A stretch of 64,000 nucleotides of DNA, from positions 28,716 through 92,715 of the forward strand of contig DFBT01000095.1 in assembly GCA_002366725.1 (NCBI GenBank), given 5' to 3'. Shown in pieces: positions 1 through 9,780 of this stretch. This stretch comes from Caldifarciminota bacterium UBA3073 (GTDB lineage Bacteria > Hydrothermota > UBA3073). Below the pieces are notes generated by a model. The model ran no database searches and had not been told where the DNA came from. It was given only the letters and a program-made list of their open reading frames with translations. A program made the translations under genes and the position numbers. Position 1 is the first letter of the stretch, and every line of letters starts with the position of its first letter.

Positions 1-1359
1 AGAAATTACCCTATCTACCAACTTCTGGCATGCATCCTGTGTGATGAATCCAAGATCTGACATCTTTCTTTTTACGGTATGAGTTATAGTGTCGATCTCA
101 ACTGTATGCCCATCCCATCTGTCATAAGTGTATCTTGCGGGATCTCTCCTGAAGGCAAAACTGAACTCGTCAAAATAGATACCATCCGTGCCTATACTAT
201 CCATGCAAAAATCTACTTCGTCCTGTAATTTTTTCAAAAAACTGTTGCCAGTCATTGGATAATAATAATAAATCCTCCATCCGTTGTTAAACCTCTCTTT
301 GAAAAAAATCTTTGAGTAGTACTCCGAAAAGATATGCTTTCCATTCTTTGTAATTGTTCTTGAGTCTTTATATGGCACATCCTGTGTATTTAAACTAACC
401 ATAGCGGGATGTATCTTCCCGATGACTTTGATGTCGGGATTCACCTTATGTATTTTGTCAATCGCCTTCTGCATCAATATACAGAATTCTTCTTTTGTTA
501 AGCCGTCAACCGTCTCGTAATAATTTAACCACGGACTCAAGGCAATAATCTTTATACTTTGTGAATTTAACAGGTTTGCAAGTTGAGTTTCAGACATACT
601 TTCTACAGTTTTCGCCGATAAAAAATTAAACGGTCCATCAATTTTTAGGTTAACATCCCAATCTGTTCTCAATTGATTGACGAAGTCATAATAATCGTTA
701 GAATTCAATGGGTATATAGACCAACAAAGCGTATAGGAACTATCTTTTCCAAGTCCAAATTGGTCAGTTTTTAATTCCGCCACACCATTCCCATAAGATA
801 TTTTTGATTGAAGCCTGTATATGTCATCCTCTATAACCAATCCCATACCACATTCATCGAAGCCAAAGAAAATTGTGGGGTTTTCTGCACAACATAGTAT
901 CTCTGAAAATGAATCAGCAGGATTACCAGAAAGCCTAACAGATACAGGTTTTGCCTTGGGGTTTGCGAGATTGGTTATAATACAACCCAATATGTCTTTT
1001 CTTCTATTCTCAATTCTGTCAGCAACACAAATTCTATTATCCAATAATGCGATCGTTCTAACTATTTTGTAGTACCTACCAAAAGCAGTGACCGTAAATT
1101 TCTTCTCATTTATCTTCTTTATACTCACACTCCAGTCTTTTTCTTCCCCTTTGGGCTCGCCGATGGTGAGGCAATTCCATCCACCTGGATAGGATATTTT
1201 CTGCTCAAAAGAGACCACAAAATCATTTACCGTAACCTCGAATCCACCAAAATCAGTGAGGATAAAATTATAATTTTTGCATTTGCTCATCAGTTCATCC
1301 GAACCCGCTCTCGCAGATATAATAGAAAGCAGAAAAATTATATACAGTTTTTTATTCAT
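1..1359 (-). CDS. Secreted glycoside-hydrolase-like protein, 3' end beyond window
   Basis: An open frame of 453 codons without a stop runs from an ATG at 1359 off the left edge, so only the N-terminal part is seen. It starts with a signal peptide (MNKKLYIIFLLSIISARAGS). A beta-rich N-terminal half is followed by an (alpha/beta)-like half with the acidic motif GTDGIYFDEFSF near residue 395, which resembles the catalytic-strand region of putative glycoside hydrolases. The family is not recognised with certainty. The start overlaps the end of the acyltransferase gene by 8 bases, so it is probably the distal gene of the same exopolysaccharide operon and acts outside the cytoplasm on glycans. Confidence 0.6.
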   Translation of the reverse strand, partial: MNKKLYIIFLLSIISARAGSDELMSKCKNYNFILTDFGGFEVTVNDFVVSFEQKISYPGGWNCLTIGEPKGEEKDWSVSIKKINEKKFTVTAFGRYYKIVRTIALLDNRICVADRIENRRKDILGCIITNLANPKAKPVSVRLSGNPADSFSEILCCAENPTIFFGFDECGMGLVIEDDIYRLQSKISYGNGVAELKTDQFGLGKDSSYTLCWSIYPLNSNDYYDFVNQLRTDWDVNLKIDGPFNFLSAKTVESMSETQLANLLNSQSIKIIALSPWLNYYETVDGLTKEEFCILMQKAIDKIHKVNPDIKVIGKIHPAMVSLNTQDVPYKDSRTITKNGKHIFSEYYSKIFFKERFNNGWRIYYYYPMTGNSFLKKLQDEVDFCMDSIGTDGIYFDEFSFAFRRDPARYTYDRWDGHTVEIDTITHTVKRKMSDLGFITQDACQKLVDRVIS

Positions 1360-1924
1360 TTATTTTCCTTATAACCCTTGCGGGTACACCAACAGCCACT
1401 GAATATGGTGGTATATCACTATTTACGAGGGCATTTGCCCCTATGACTGCGCATTCTCCAATACTAACCCCGGGCATTATAGTAGTACAAGCACCAATCC
1501 ATGCTCCCCTTCCCACCCTTATCTTCCCAGTTTTTCTTTTGAAATATCTCCTTAAGAGTCTCTCCCCTGGGTCTGAATGTGTTAAAAAAGTCACCTTTGC
1601 AGAGATTACGCCCTCGATTTCAATAATCACGGGTTCTACGAGGTCGAAGAAGACATTCTTACCGATGTAACACCTGTCTCCTATCACAAGATTTGAATAA
1701 TCCTTTGTTATCGCATTATCTATTATAATGGCGGTGGAGATATTAACTTTTTCACCAATTTTTGCACCAAATCTTACAAGTACATTTCTCACAACCTGTT
1801 TTGGCAATCTTCCAATGTAATTAGATAGGTGGTCAATCCCGAAGATTCTGTATATAAAGACCGCCTTTATAATGATGGGGAAAAGTACCAACGCCTTTCC
1901 AGATTTTCTAAACAGCTTCTTCAT
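1352..1924 (-). CDS. Hexapeptide-repeat acyltransferase
   Basis: 190 residues, the usual size for WbbJ/maltose-acetyltransferase-like enzymes that transfer acetyl or other acyl groups to sugars. A hydrophobic N-terminal helix is followed by left-handed beta-helix hexads (IGEKVNI, IGDRCYIGKNVFF, VGRGAWIGACTTIMPGVSIGECAVIGANALV) and the typical ending PPYSVAVGVPARVIRKI. Its ATG overlaps the stop of the upstream secreted-protein gene as ATGA, showing translational coupling. It probably modifies a polysaccharide made by the same operon; the acceptor sugar cannot be told. Confidence 0.85.
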   Translation of the reverse strand: MKKLFRKSGKALVLFPIIIKAVFIYRIFGIDHLSNYIGRLPKQVVRNVLVRFGAKIGEKVNISTAIIIDNAITKDYSNLVIGDRCYIGKNVFFDLVEPVIIEIEGVISAKVTFLTHSDPGERLLRRYFKRKTGKIRVGRGAWIGACTTIMPGVSIGECAVIGANALVNSDIPPYSVAVGVPARVIRKINE

Positions 1925-4884
1925 TTTATCAATACAATCTTAAACCTGTCGATTATAGACTCGGTTCTGACGATGCAAAAATAACACCCGCAGGGAAGAA
2001 GTGTTCCGTCGAAACCCCTGCCGTCCCAGGATTGAAGAGCATCTCCTCCCTTAAACACGCCCACTCTTCTTCCAGATAAGTCATAGACGGATGTACATGC
2101 GTTTGGAGCATAAATGAAAACCCTTTTTTCCTTACTGATGTTGAATGGATTTGGAAATGGTTTCCCGGATATGTTTACTGGTGGTATGGAATCCTCTTCG
2201 CTGATAACGAAGAAGTATTTCTGAGACGGAGTTCTGTCTATATTACCGTCCAAGTCTCTTGCCTTCACTCTAAAGCAGTGCAGACCGGGGAGGAGATTCT
2301 GGTAACTTATTTCTGTTGCATTACTGAAAGGGAAAGGGCTCTCCCCATCCAATGAGTAACTGAATTTCAGATCTATATCATTATTATCTGTCCCCGTCCA
2401 TATGAACTTAATTTCTTTGCTTGGATGAACTTCATCGGGTGGACTCTCTAAAAGATATGTATTGGGATGCTCCTCATTGGTGGCAAAATAGAGATTGTGA
2501 GATGAATCTGGTGATGGATCAAACCAGAATATACGGTCGTCATCGGAAATCTTGTAGTCCGAAATAGGAATTCCGTCAATATAGATGTCCTTTATAGCTT
2601 CATCTTTTGTAATAAAGGAAAAGCCATTGGAAGCCTCTTTGGTGTAAATTTTGTAAAGGCCATCATCCTGCGGGACTATTTCTACACTTGATGTAGAGAT
2701 GAGATAGTCCGCAAATTGGGAGAGAGTTGGAACCCACAATTCCCCCTCTGTTTGCCTGGAAGATATATCGGACAGATAACCATTGAATACAGAGTCTATC
2801 TCCCATCCTTCTGTGTAATTCCCGTGGGTAACTATTCTCACGGATACATTCGTTGTAAGAGGGGGATAGTCGAGTGGCTCTCTGCCGCTCACTATTTTTC
2901 TTTGCCATTCCCCGCCGAGGTTAGTACCAATGTATAGATAATCACCATCTAGATAGTTTCCATCATCGTCGTAGTATTGAATTCCGATGGAGCCAATAAA
3001 ACCTCTCAGGAATACAGAGAATATAAGGTGCCTTTCTCTATCAAAATTGAGAAATGAGCTATTTATCTGGTAATTATTGCCAGTTGCGGTGAACATTGCA
3101 CAATAATTACCAAGCTTGGGATACGAGTTTACAATAGTAGTGTAACCCCCGTGTGATTCAAAATATCCAGAGAGGTCGCCCGTCTCAAAACTTGGATTTA
3201 TAAGTAAGTTTATCGTGGTATCAAAGGAACTTGCACTGTCCCCGTATTCTAATTGCAACCCGTCGGCAAAACCAACCCCAACTGTATCGATCCGTATTAG
3301 ATAATGAGGGGCAATGGGCCTGGTCTTCTGGAGTGCGAAGTAGTGATGAGATACATGGACTCCTCTCTCATCTATCAATTTATCAAGTTTCTCTGGCGTG
3401 TAGTACTTCTCAAGATCTCCGTGTGTATAACAGGACACGGTTGTCCAAAAATATATTCTTTTTTCATCCCCTGTATTATCGTCAATATTATTGTTGTAGA
3501 AGAGAATTGGTTGGTGGCACTCTGTTTTCGCGGGAATCAATAAATTGCCGTCTTCTCCCGTATACCAACTGACATTTGGTCTTGGTGGTAAATATTGCAT
3601 TTCATTGAGATCTATGTATGCCCACGCATATTTGTAATCGTACTTTTCCATGATATCCACGATGTAATATTTGTTCAATCTGTTCCATCCAAAATGCGCC
3701 AGATCTTCCAGGTTAGATGCACCCCTGTGGTCGATCCAATTTCTTGAATTATATTGTTGGAGGTAAGAAAATCCTTCTTCTATGACTTCTCTTGAATCCG
3801 TTTCATTTGTGATCGTATGTGGCATTATCTCAACCCCATCGTTGTAAAGTCTGTCACATAGAACCATATATGTGGGATTGTCAAGGCCATCGGTTCCATT
3901 GTAGGCAGAGGAACTTTCTAACCAGACAGACTTGGTATAAGTGAGTCTGTCCCCCAATATCCCACCCTTACCATAAAAACCTGACAGCGTGTCTGAAGTT
4001 CCGTAGGCAATAGCATTTGTTGTGGCAATATCCGAACAGTCAGTATGTTCAGTAAATACCAGTGTGGCATCATATCCATAAGGCTGTCTGAATTTTGCTA
4101 CTATTTTTCCTTTCCTTCCAATGGAGAGGACAGCATAATATGTTGCCGTATCACCGACAACTCTCGTAGTTTTTGATAAATCGACTTTGGTATTATAGTC
4201 TCCATAGAATGGAAAGTAGAAATGAGGATGATTGACGATATCATCAAATACAAGTCTAACTTCTGTATCCTGTGAATCTGGAATGACCTCCATAGACTGG
4301 GTATTGTCACATCCAATAAAAGAGACACTTTTGGGTCCTTCACCGAGGAGAACCACTTTTGGAGTCCACGAGTCTGTCACATATGTTTTTCCTCCCTGTA
4401 TATTGTTAAGCCTTTCGTCCCTTGTCATAACTTTTCCTTCGCTTCCCATCAAGTGGAAAGCGAGATACTCATAAAGCGGATAGATGATGTTCCCATAAAC
4501 AATTTTACTTTGTAGTCTCAGATACGGGCTTTCCTTTCTGAGTGTGTAAGCGAAGTTTATCTCTACATCTTGAAGGTGCTCTGCGTAAGAGAGGGTGACT
4601 TTATTACCGAGCATATCTATGTGTATTTCTTGTGGATTTCCACTTTGTATTTCCCATCCTCTATAGTTCGCAACAAATTCAGGAAAACCTCTTATTAGTA
4701 AATCCCCTTCAGTGGAGTAGACCTCCATATCACCTGCGGGGGTGATCACAACACTATAGTAATCGCACGAAATCTCTATAATACCGTTTGCATCTTTAAC
4801 AAATGGAGCAATACCTTGGCACTCTGACACAAAGGATATAGCAAACAAGAGCAAGAAAAATTGCATTCCCATAAATTCAAACAT
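1921..4884 (-). CDS. Large secreted carbohydrate-active-like protein with C-terminal sorting domain
   Basis: 987 residues. An N-terminal signal peptide precedes a long beta-rich part. Around residues 350-400 there are His/Asp-rich segments (MPHTITNETD, IDHRGASNLED) that loosely resemble NodB-type polysaccharide deacetylases, but this is not certain. At about 560 the motif INPSFETGDLSG starts a carbohydrate-binding-module-like domain. An Ig-like domain lies near 810-890, and the last ~75 residues form a FlgD/type-IX-sorting-like domain (PFPNPFN, VYDLSGRRVG, GCYFCIVRT). It sits between flippase and acyltransferase genes with overlapping ends, so a role in processing or binding an extracellular glycan is inferred. 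Confidence 0.7.
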   Translation of the reverse strand: MFEFMGMQFFLLLFAISFVSECQGIAPFVKDANGIIEISCDYYSVVITPAGDMEVYSTEGDLLIRGFPEFVANYRGWEIQSGNPQEIHIDMLGNKVTLSYAEHLQDVEINFAYTLRKESPYLRLQSKIVYGNIIYPLYEYLAFHLMGSEGKVMTRDERLNNIQGGKTYVTDSWTPKVVLLGEGPKSVSFIGCDNTQSMEVIPDSQDTEVRLVFDDIVNHPHFYFPFYGDYNTKVDLSKTTRVVGDTATYYAVLSIGRKGKIVAKFRQPYGYDATLVFTEHTDCSDIATTNAIAYGTSDTLSGFYGKGGILGDRLTYTKSVWLESSSAYNGTDGLDNPTYMVLCDRLYNDGVEIMPHTITNETDSREVIEEGFSYLQQYNSRNWIDHRGASNLEDLAHFGWNRLNKYYIVDIMEKYDYKYAWAYIDLNEMQYLPPRPNVSWYTGEDGNLLIPAKTECHQPILFYNNNIDDNTGDEKRIYFWTTVSCYTHGDLEKYYTPEKLDKLIDERGVHVSHHYFALQKTRPIAPHYLIRIDTVGVGFADGLQLEYGDSASSFDTTINLLINPSFETGDLSGYFESHGGYTTIVNSYPKLGNYCAMFTATGNNYQINSSFLNFDRERHLIFSVFLRGFIGSIGIQYYDDDGNYLDGDYLYIGTNLGGEWQRKIVSGREPLDYPPLTTNVSVRIVTHGNYTEGWEIDSVFNGYLSDISSRQTEGELWVPTLSQFADYLISTSSVEIVPQDDGLYKIYTKEASNGFSFITKDEAIKDIYIDGIPISDYKISDDDRIFWFDPSPDSSHNLYFATNEEHPNTYLLESPPDEVHPSKEIKFIWTGTDNNDIDLKFSYSLDGESPFPFSNATEISYQNLLPGLHCFRVKARDLDGNIDRTPSQKYFFVISEEDSIPPVNISGKPFPNPFNISKEKRVFIYAPNACTSVYDLSGRRVGVFKGGDALQSWDGRGFDGTLLPCGCYFCIVRTESIIDRFKIVLIK

Positions 4885-6349
4885 ATTTACGAGCTAAAAA
4901 TAAAGAAGGTAATGATTTCAATGCAATTCTGTCCTCTTTTGTAAGCAACAGAGTAAGCATAAAAAATAGACAACTACCCAACAGGATGCTCCCGAGTAAA
5001 TATGGATTTATAAAATGTATGCCTATCTTAAACAAAGCTATAGATGCGATGGCAATCCCCAAGAGTTTTAAAAACCATCCAACGTCTATTTTTACAAACA
5101 TTTTTTTCGCTACAAGCACGAGATTTACAATTGCGCCCGAAGATAAAGATATACTTGTAGCTATTGCTGCACCTGTAATTCCTATTCTTGGTATCAATAA
5201 GAGGTCGAAGAGAGCATTGATCATCAGCATAAAAGTAGTTAACTTAAGGACGAGGTCAGGTCTTCCTATTCCAGTCAATGATGCGCCAATTGGCTGAGCA
5301 ATACCACCTCTTATTACCGTTCCAATTAAAAGTATCTGCAAAGGTACAAAAGAAATGGCAAAATCTTCTCTAAATAGAGATACCATTATATAATTGCCGA
5401 AGAAAAAAACCCCGAGTCCGATGAACACCAGAATTAGACTGGAATATTTTATAGATTTATTAATCATACTGTTTAATGCAATAAGGTTTTGCTTACCCCA
5501 GTATTCCGATGTAGCGGGGTATGTAATCCTCTGGATAGATGAAGGGATTAACCAGAAAAATCTACTCAAACTTGCCGCTGCGGCATAGTATCCTACGTCC
5601 GAAGGTAGCAGGAAAAGGCCGATGAGAATGATGTCTAATTGTTTATTTAGTGTATTTATTGCATCCGCTCCGAGAATCTGTACGCCAAATTTGGATAGAC
5701 TTGCTGCGGTTAGAAAAAAGCCACGAAATACAAGTTTAAAATATCTCCTACTGATCCATATTAAAAAGAAACAACTCAAAATTTCAGAAAGCGTTAGTCC
5801 TATAGCCGCTCCTCTTGCTCCAAAGTCATAATATAATATGAGGGTCGTTGTAATAACCACGGTTAAAATGCCTCTTATGATTATTACTGTGGCATATTTC
5901 TTCATCTCCCGGTACCCATTTAATAAACCGAGTAGGGTACTGTTAATGAGGGCAAACGGAAAGATAACGGAAAGTATCTTTACTAATTCTCGTAATTGTG
6001 GCATCTTAAATATATCCGCAATTATTCCGGAGAGGGAAAAGAATAGAGCAGAGAACACAATACCAGAAAAGAGTACAATAATAATGCTACAGGAGACGAG
6101 CTCATTTATTTTATCTTTGTTATCTCTAAATTCAGCGACATATTTGATTATTGCGGATGGTATACCAATTGCAGCCAATAGGATTATAATCCCGTATATT
6201 GTGATAGCCATCCGATATAATCCAAGCTCTTCTGCGCCAACCCATTTACCCAAAATGACAGTGATGACAAATGCTAATACCGCCTGGGATGCACTCGCAG
6301 CAAAAGTTACACTTACATCGGATACAAATTTTTGGGATTTTTCGAGCAT
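4877..6349 (-). CDS. Polysaccharide flippase (Wzx/MOP superfamily)
   Basis: 490 residues, almost entirely hydrophobic, with about 12-14 predicted membrane helices and the MOP/MATE-style start (FVSDVSVTFAASASQAVLAFVI, GKWVGAEELGLYRMA). Such proteins move lipid-linked oligosaccharide units across the inner membrane. The first 37 bases lie inside the end of the upstream polymerase gene and the last 8 bases overlap the next gene, so the operon is tightly coupled. A later start cannot be excluded because of the long overlap. Confidence 0.88.
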   Translation of the reverse strand: MLEKSQKFVSDVSVTFAASASQAVLAFVITVILGKWVGAEELGLYRMAITIYGIIILLAAIGIPSAIIKYVAEFRDNKDKINELVSCSIIIVLFSGIVFSALFFSLSGIIADIFKMPQLRELVKILSVIFPFALINSTLLGLLNGYREMKKYATVIIIRGILTVVITTTLILYYDFGARGAAIGLTLSEILSCFFLIWISRRYFKLVFRGFFLTAASLSKFGVQILGADAINTLNKQLDIILIGLFLLPSDVGYYAAAASLSRFFWLIPSSIQRITYPATSEYWGKQNLIALNSMINKSIKYSSLILVFIGLGVFFFGNYIMVSLFREDFAISFVPLQILLIGTVIRGGIAQPIGASLTGIGRPDLVLKLTTFMLMINALFDLLLIPRIGITGAAIATSISLSSGAIVNLVLVAKKMFVKIDVGWFLKLLGIAIASIALFKIGIHFINPYLLGSILLGSCLFFMLTLLLTKEDRIALKSLPSLFLARKYV

Positions 6350-7806
6350 AGTAGTTTTTTTCTCTCCTCAACAAAAAGGGTAGTTATAACCGCAAACAAG
6401 GTAAAGAGAATAATAGTAAAACTGTTCATTGTTGTTACCGGATAATATCTTATTATATGAGATAATTCAACCCCTGTTGTCATACCGTAAACACAGTATC
6501 CTATCAAAGATACGGTAATTATAAATGCGATATTTCTATGTAACTTATTTTTGCTGTTCTTGAATATCCACCAGCACATTCTGAATTGAAGAAAAAACAA
6601 TATAATGAATATAATCATCGTTAGCACTCCAAATTCAGTGCCAACGCTCAAAAATATATTATGTGAAGCCCCCATCGGAATTATATGGAGGGGTTTGAAC
6701 TGTTCCCAGGCATAATCAAAGTTTCCCCCTCCGAGTCCAAATGGATATATTTTAAAGACCTTGAGAGAGACTATCCACGCTTCAAGCCTTGCACCCGCGC
6801 TTGAGATGAGTACATTTGGGCCGGGTTCCGAAAACCGCATAAAGAGGATGAGAAGCTGTTGTCTGAACGCCAGAAAAGCTATTGAAATTAATCCCGGTAT
6901 AGGATAAATGTATTTTCTACCACTTCTGTAAAAGAGCAAAAGTATCAGAATTTCTATTGCAAGGGCAATCTGGAGTCCCCTTGTAAAAGAGGTAATTGCA
7001 GATATAAACATCATAAACATGACTCCAACTGATATTATTCGTTGTATTTTATTTTCACTATTAACGGCGAATAGAAACGTAAGAGGAAATACCAAAACAG
7101 CAGCAACTCCATACAGATTTATTCCACGAAAGCCAAAACCAAGAGAACCACCTCTCGTACTTAGGAAAAGCGATAAATTACCCCTTATCGATTGCATAAA
7201 ATAGAATCCCACAACACACCCGATGCACATAGAAAGAACAATACTAAAGAGTAACCATTTGATCTTACTCTCGCTCGTTAGTGCATTTCTCAATAGGAAG
7301 TAAAAGAGCACAGGCTCAATCACTGCGGTTACATATACCGTAGAAGACCTACTTAAAGGTGTTCCGATATAGTATGAACTCAATATGGATAAAAATGCAA
7401 AAATGACAAGAAGGATTAATACTCCATCTATGTGTGGACAAGAAAACTTTTCGGTATTCTCATTCTTAATTACGGTCCCGAAAAAGAAGATTGCAAATAG
7501 GGACCATATAAAACACGACATTGGCGTTAAGGCAATTGGACCTGCTGACAAAGCCAATTTTTTCGCCGCCATATTTAAAAACGGAATCAATAAAATAAGA
7601 ATAAAGGTTCCCAAAAGGATATTTTGCATGGCAAGCAAAATAAAAAAAACGGGAAGGGCAATTGACACACAGTACATCGCACAGGAAAGGAGGGAAGTAC
7701 CTATGAATACGGGTAATAGTAGCAAAATTTCGGAAGCAACAGCTATCGTTAAAAAGATATATATCTTTTTATAGTTGTCAAATGGTATGATATTAGAAGG
7801 CATCAT
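6313..7806 (-). CDS. O-antigen ligase / polymerase-like membrane protein (Wzy_C family)
   Basis: 497 residues with about a dozen membrane helices. A large periplasmic loop contains the Wzy_C hallmark GLGGGNFDYAWEQF followed by GASHNIFLSVGTEFG, as in O-antigen ligases and exopolysaccharide polymerases. It is the first gene of the minus-strand polysaccharide operon. The ATG pair at 7806/7803 has only a weak ribosome site and sits about 15 bases after an intrinsic terminator, which suggests that operon entry is controlled by attenuation. Ligase and polymerase cannot be separated from sequence alone. Confidence 0.85.
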   Translation of the reverse strand: MMPSNIIPFDNYKKIYIFLTIAVASEILLLLPVFIGTSLLSCAMYCVSIALPVFFILLAMQNILLGTFILILLIPFLNMAAKKLALSAGPIALTPMSCFIWSLFAIFFFGTVIKNENTEKFSCPHIDGVLILLVIFAFLSILSSYYIGTPLSRSSTVYVTAVIEPVLFYFLLRNALTSESKIKWLLFSIVLSMCIGCVVGFYFMQSIRGNLSLFLSTRGGSLGFGFRGINLYGVAAVLVFPLTFLFAVNSENKIQRIISVGVMFMMFISAITSFTRGLQIALAIEILILLLFYRSGRKYIYPIPGLISIAFLAFRQQLLILFMRFSEPGPNVLISSAGARLEAWIVSLKVFKIYPFGLGGGNFDYAWEQFKPLHIIPMGASHNIFLSVGTEFGVLTMIIFIILFFLQFRMCWWIFKNSKNKLHRNIAFIITVSLIGYCVYGMTTGVELSHIIRYYPVTTMNSFTIILFTLFAVITTLFVEERKKLLCSKNPKNLYPM

Positions 7807-7820
7807 TTCTCATTCAGTAT

Positions 7821-7845
7821 AAAAAATGCCAGGCAGAGGCCTGGC
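7821..7845 (-). terminator. Intrinsic terminator just before the polysaccharide operon
   Basis: Read on the minus strand, GCCAGGC and GCCTGGC form a perfect 7-bp stem around a 4-base loop, followed by ATTTTTTAT. It could end ftcD transcription, or act as an attenuator for the polymerase gene that begins at 7806. Confidence 0.7.
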
Positions 7846-8112
7846 TTAATTGCTGTACTACAGGTATACGCGGGTATACGCCAATAGGTAACTATTACTG
7901 TAGTTTTCTACCAGGTCGCATACCCTTATGCCCTATAGGCACCCCCGGGTAAAATTGAAAATTAAACCTGCCTGCCGGTAGGCAGGAATCAAAATGCAAA
8001 ATGAGTTATCTTTCACCTAACACCTATCACCTAAATTATACACCCGATTTTTCAAAATGTCAAGAAAAAAATTATCAGTGAATAGTGAATGCCTGATAGC
8101 CCAATACCCCCA
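7846..8112 (-). other. Gene-free stretch: possible structured leader plus dispersed repeats
   Basis: No open frame is convincing. On the minus strand, 7862-7925 holds GGGTAT/ATACCC complements and further GTATAC repeats that could fold into an RNA leader ahead of the terminator. No known riboswitch consensus was recognised. A 20-bp palindrome lies at 7967-7986, next to A/T-rich filler of the type seen before ftcD and grpE. Confidence 0.35.
7967..7986. repeat. 20-bp palindromic repeat
   Basis: CCTGCCTGCCGGTAGGCAGG, a near-perfect palindrome of the window-wide 20-bp family, between TTAAA and AATCAAAA. Confidence 0.85.
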
Positions 8113-9780
8113 TCACCCCATCCTCTTTCTCACCATCCGCTCTATCTCCCCACTCATTTTCACGACCTCCTCCTCTATCTCTTTTCTCTCATCCCCTATC
8201 CCTTTTCTGAATTCTTCATCCCTCACATTCGGAATGTTTATATCTACATTCAGTGCCGCCCCCTTAACCGCTGTCTCCGCCTCGAGTGCGGCAACCGCGA
8301 TGTCGGATATTGCATTCACATTACATATGCCCGCGGCATCTTTCAACAGCTCCATTATCTTTTTACCCTCATGCATAATCCTCAGGGGAACCAGGATCGC
8401 TTTTTTCGTTGCCTTTTCTACCGCCTCGTCTCTCTTCTTCTTATCCTCTTCTGTCTTTTTGGGAAGTCTCATTGCGGACATTATTCCGTTGAATGCCTCT
8501 GTGTCCTCATCCACGAGTTTTATGAGTTCATCTTTTAATCCCTGTGCCTTCACACCAATTTCCTTGACCCTCTCCTGGGCGTCCTCGTATCCCTTTTTGC
8601 CCACAGTGAGAATGCAGACCATCGACAGGAGGGCACCGGAGAAGGCACCCGAAAGGGCAGATACACTCCCGCCCCCGGGTGCCGGTGAGTCCATAGAGAC
8701 CTCATCTATAAAATCCCTCGTTGCCGCATCGAGGAGGGATTTCTTGTTTTCTACCCTGTACTCAATTATCTTCTCCCCGGGGATAAATGGTTTTATTTCT
8801 GACAATCCGAGTGTCTGAATGGCGATCCTTATGAGCTCCTTCTCGGGAACACCCGCAGACCTTCCCTGTCTCAGTAAATAGTGTCTTCCCGCCTCAAGTA
8901 GGGCATCCCTTGGAATAAGTCCTACGACCTCGCTTCCCGTCACGCGCAGTCCCAGCTTGTCTGCCTCTTTGCAGCACTCATCAAACACACGATAGAGTGG
9001 AGTTACCTTATAATTTGTAAGATTGATAGATATCTGCGCCATGTTATACTCGTCGATATACCAACCGACCGCCCTCACACACTTAAGTCTTCCCTTTTCT
9101 CTTACGATCTTACCCTCCTCATCCCTTAAAATCTTTCCCTTCTCATCCCTCTTTGCCCTGCCCATCTCGCGAATATTGAGGGCGACCTCATGAGCGAGCC
9201 TTTTATTTCTCGTATTCAAGTTTACATTGTATGCTATGAGAAACTCCCTCACCCCCACAACGGTCGCACCCGCCCTTTTGTCAAATCTCGCGGGACCATA
9301 ATCCGGTGCCCAGTTTGGGTTCTTGAGCTTCTCCGCGAGCCCTTCATATTCTCCCTTTCTTATATCAGCAAGGCTTTTTCTCTCGGGAGATGTAGCGGCA
9401 TGTTCATAGAGATATACGGGTATTTCCAGATCGTCCCCCACTCTCTTGGCAAGTTTGTGTGCGAGCTCAACACACTCCTCTACGGTTATACCCGATATGG
9501 GAACAAGCGGGCACACATCGGTCGCACCCATTCTCGGGTGTTCCCCCTTATGCACAGACATATCTATTAGCTCTTTTGCCTCTTTTATCGCCCGAAAAGC
9601 CGCCTCAACTACCGCTTCGGGTGTTCCGGCGAATGTTACAACGGTTCTGTTCGTCGCCTCACCGGGGTCGACATCAAGAAGCGTGGCCCCATCCACCGCC
9701 TCTATCTCGTCGGTAATTGCCTTTACCACATGCCGGTCCCGTCCTTCGGAGAAATTGGGGATACATTCTACGAGAGCCAT
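8113..9780 (-). CDS. ftcD: Glutamate formimidoyltransferase / formimidotetrahydrofolate cyclodeaminase
   Basis: 555 residues matching the bifunctional enzyme of histidine degradation, which moves the formimino group of formiminoglutamate to tetrahydrofolate and then releases ammonia to give methenyl-THF. The transferase domain occupies about residues 1-310 (start MALVECIPNFSEGRDRHVV, HKGEHPRMGATDVCP). The cyclodeaminase domain covers about 345-555 (SPAPGGGSVSALSGAF, a glycine-rich signature). A charged insert of repeated KGKI units lies near residue 210. No other hut genes are in the window, so it may serve one-carbon supply; folK on the other strand is also a folate gene. The ATG follows GGGGGGTGT, shared with grpE. 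Confidence 0.95.
   Translation of the reverse strand: MALVECIPNFSEGRDRHVVKAITDEIEAVDGATLLDVDPGEATNRTVVTFAGTPEAVVEAAFRAIKEAKELIDMSVHKGEHPRMGATDVCPLVPISGITVEECVELAHKLAKRVGDDLEIPVYLYEHAATSPERKSLADIRKGEYEGLAEKLKNPNWAPDYGPARFDKRAGATVVGVREFLIAYNVNLNTRNKRLAHEVALNIREMGRAKRDEKGKILRDEEGKIVREKGRLKCVRAVGWYIDEYNMAQISINLTNYKVTPLYRVFDECCKEADKLGLRVTGSEVVGLIPRDALLEAGRHYLLRQGRSAGVPEKELIRIAIQTLGLSEIKPFIPGEKIIEYRVENKKSLLDAATRDFIDEVSMDSPAPGGGSVSALSGAFSGALLSMVCILTVGKKGYEDAQERVKEIGVKAQGLKDELIKLVDEDTEAFNGIMSAMRLPKKTEEDKKKRDEAVEKATKKAILVPLRIMHEGKKIMELLKDAAGICNVNAISDIAVAALEAETAVKGAALNVDINIPNVRDEEFRKGIGDERKEIEEEVVKMSGEIERMVRKRMG

Noticed and set aside
8057..8818. Plus-strand frame opposite ftcD
   Set aside because: Low-complexity serine/phenylalanine-rich shadow of the conserved cyclodeaminase domain.
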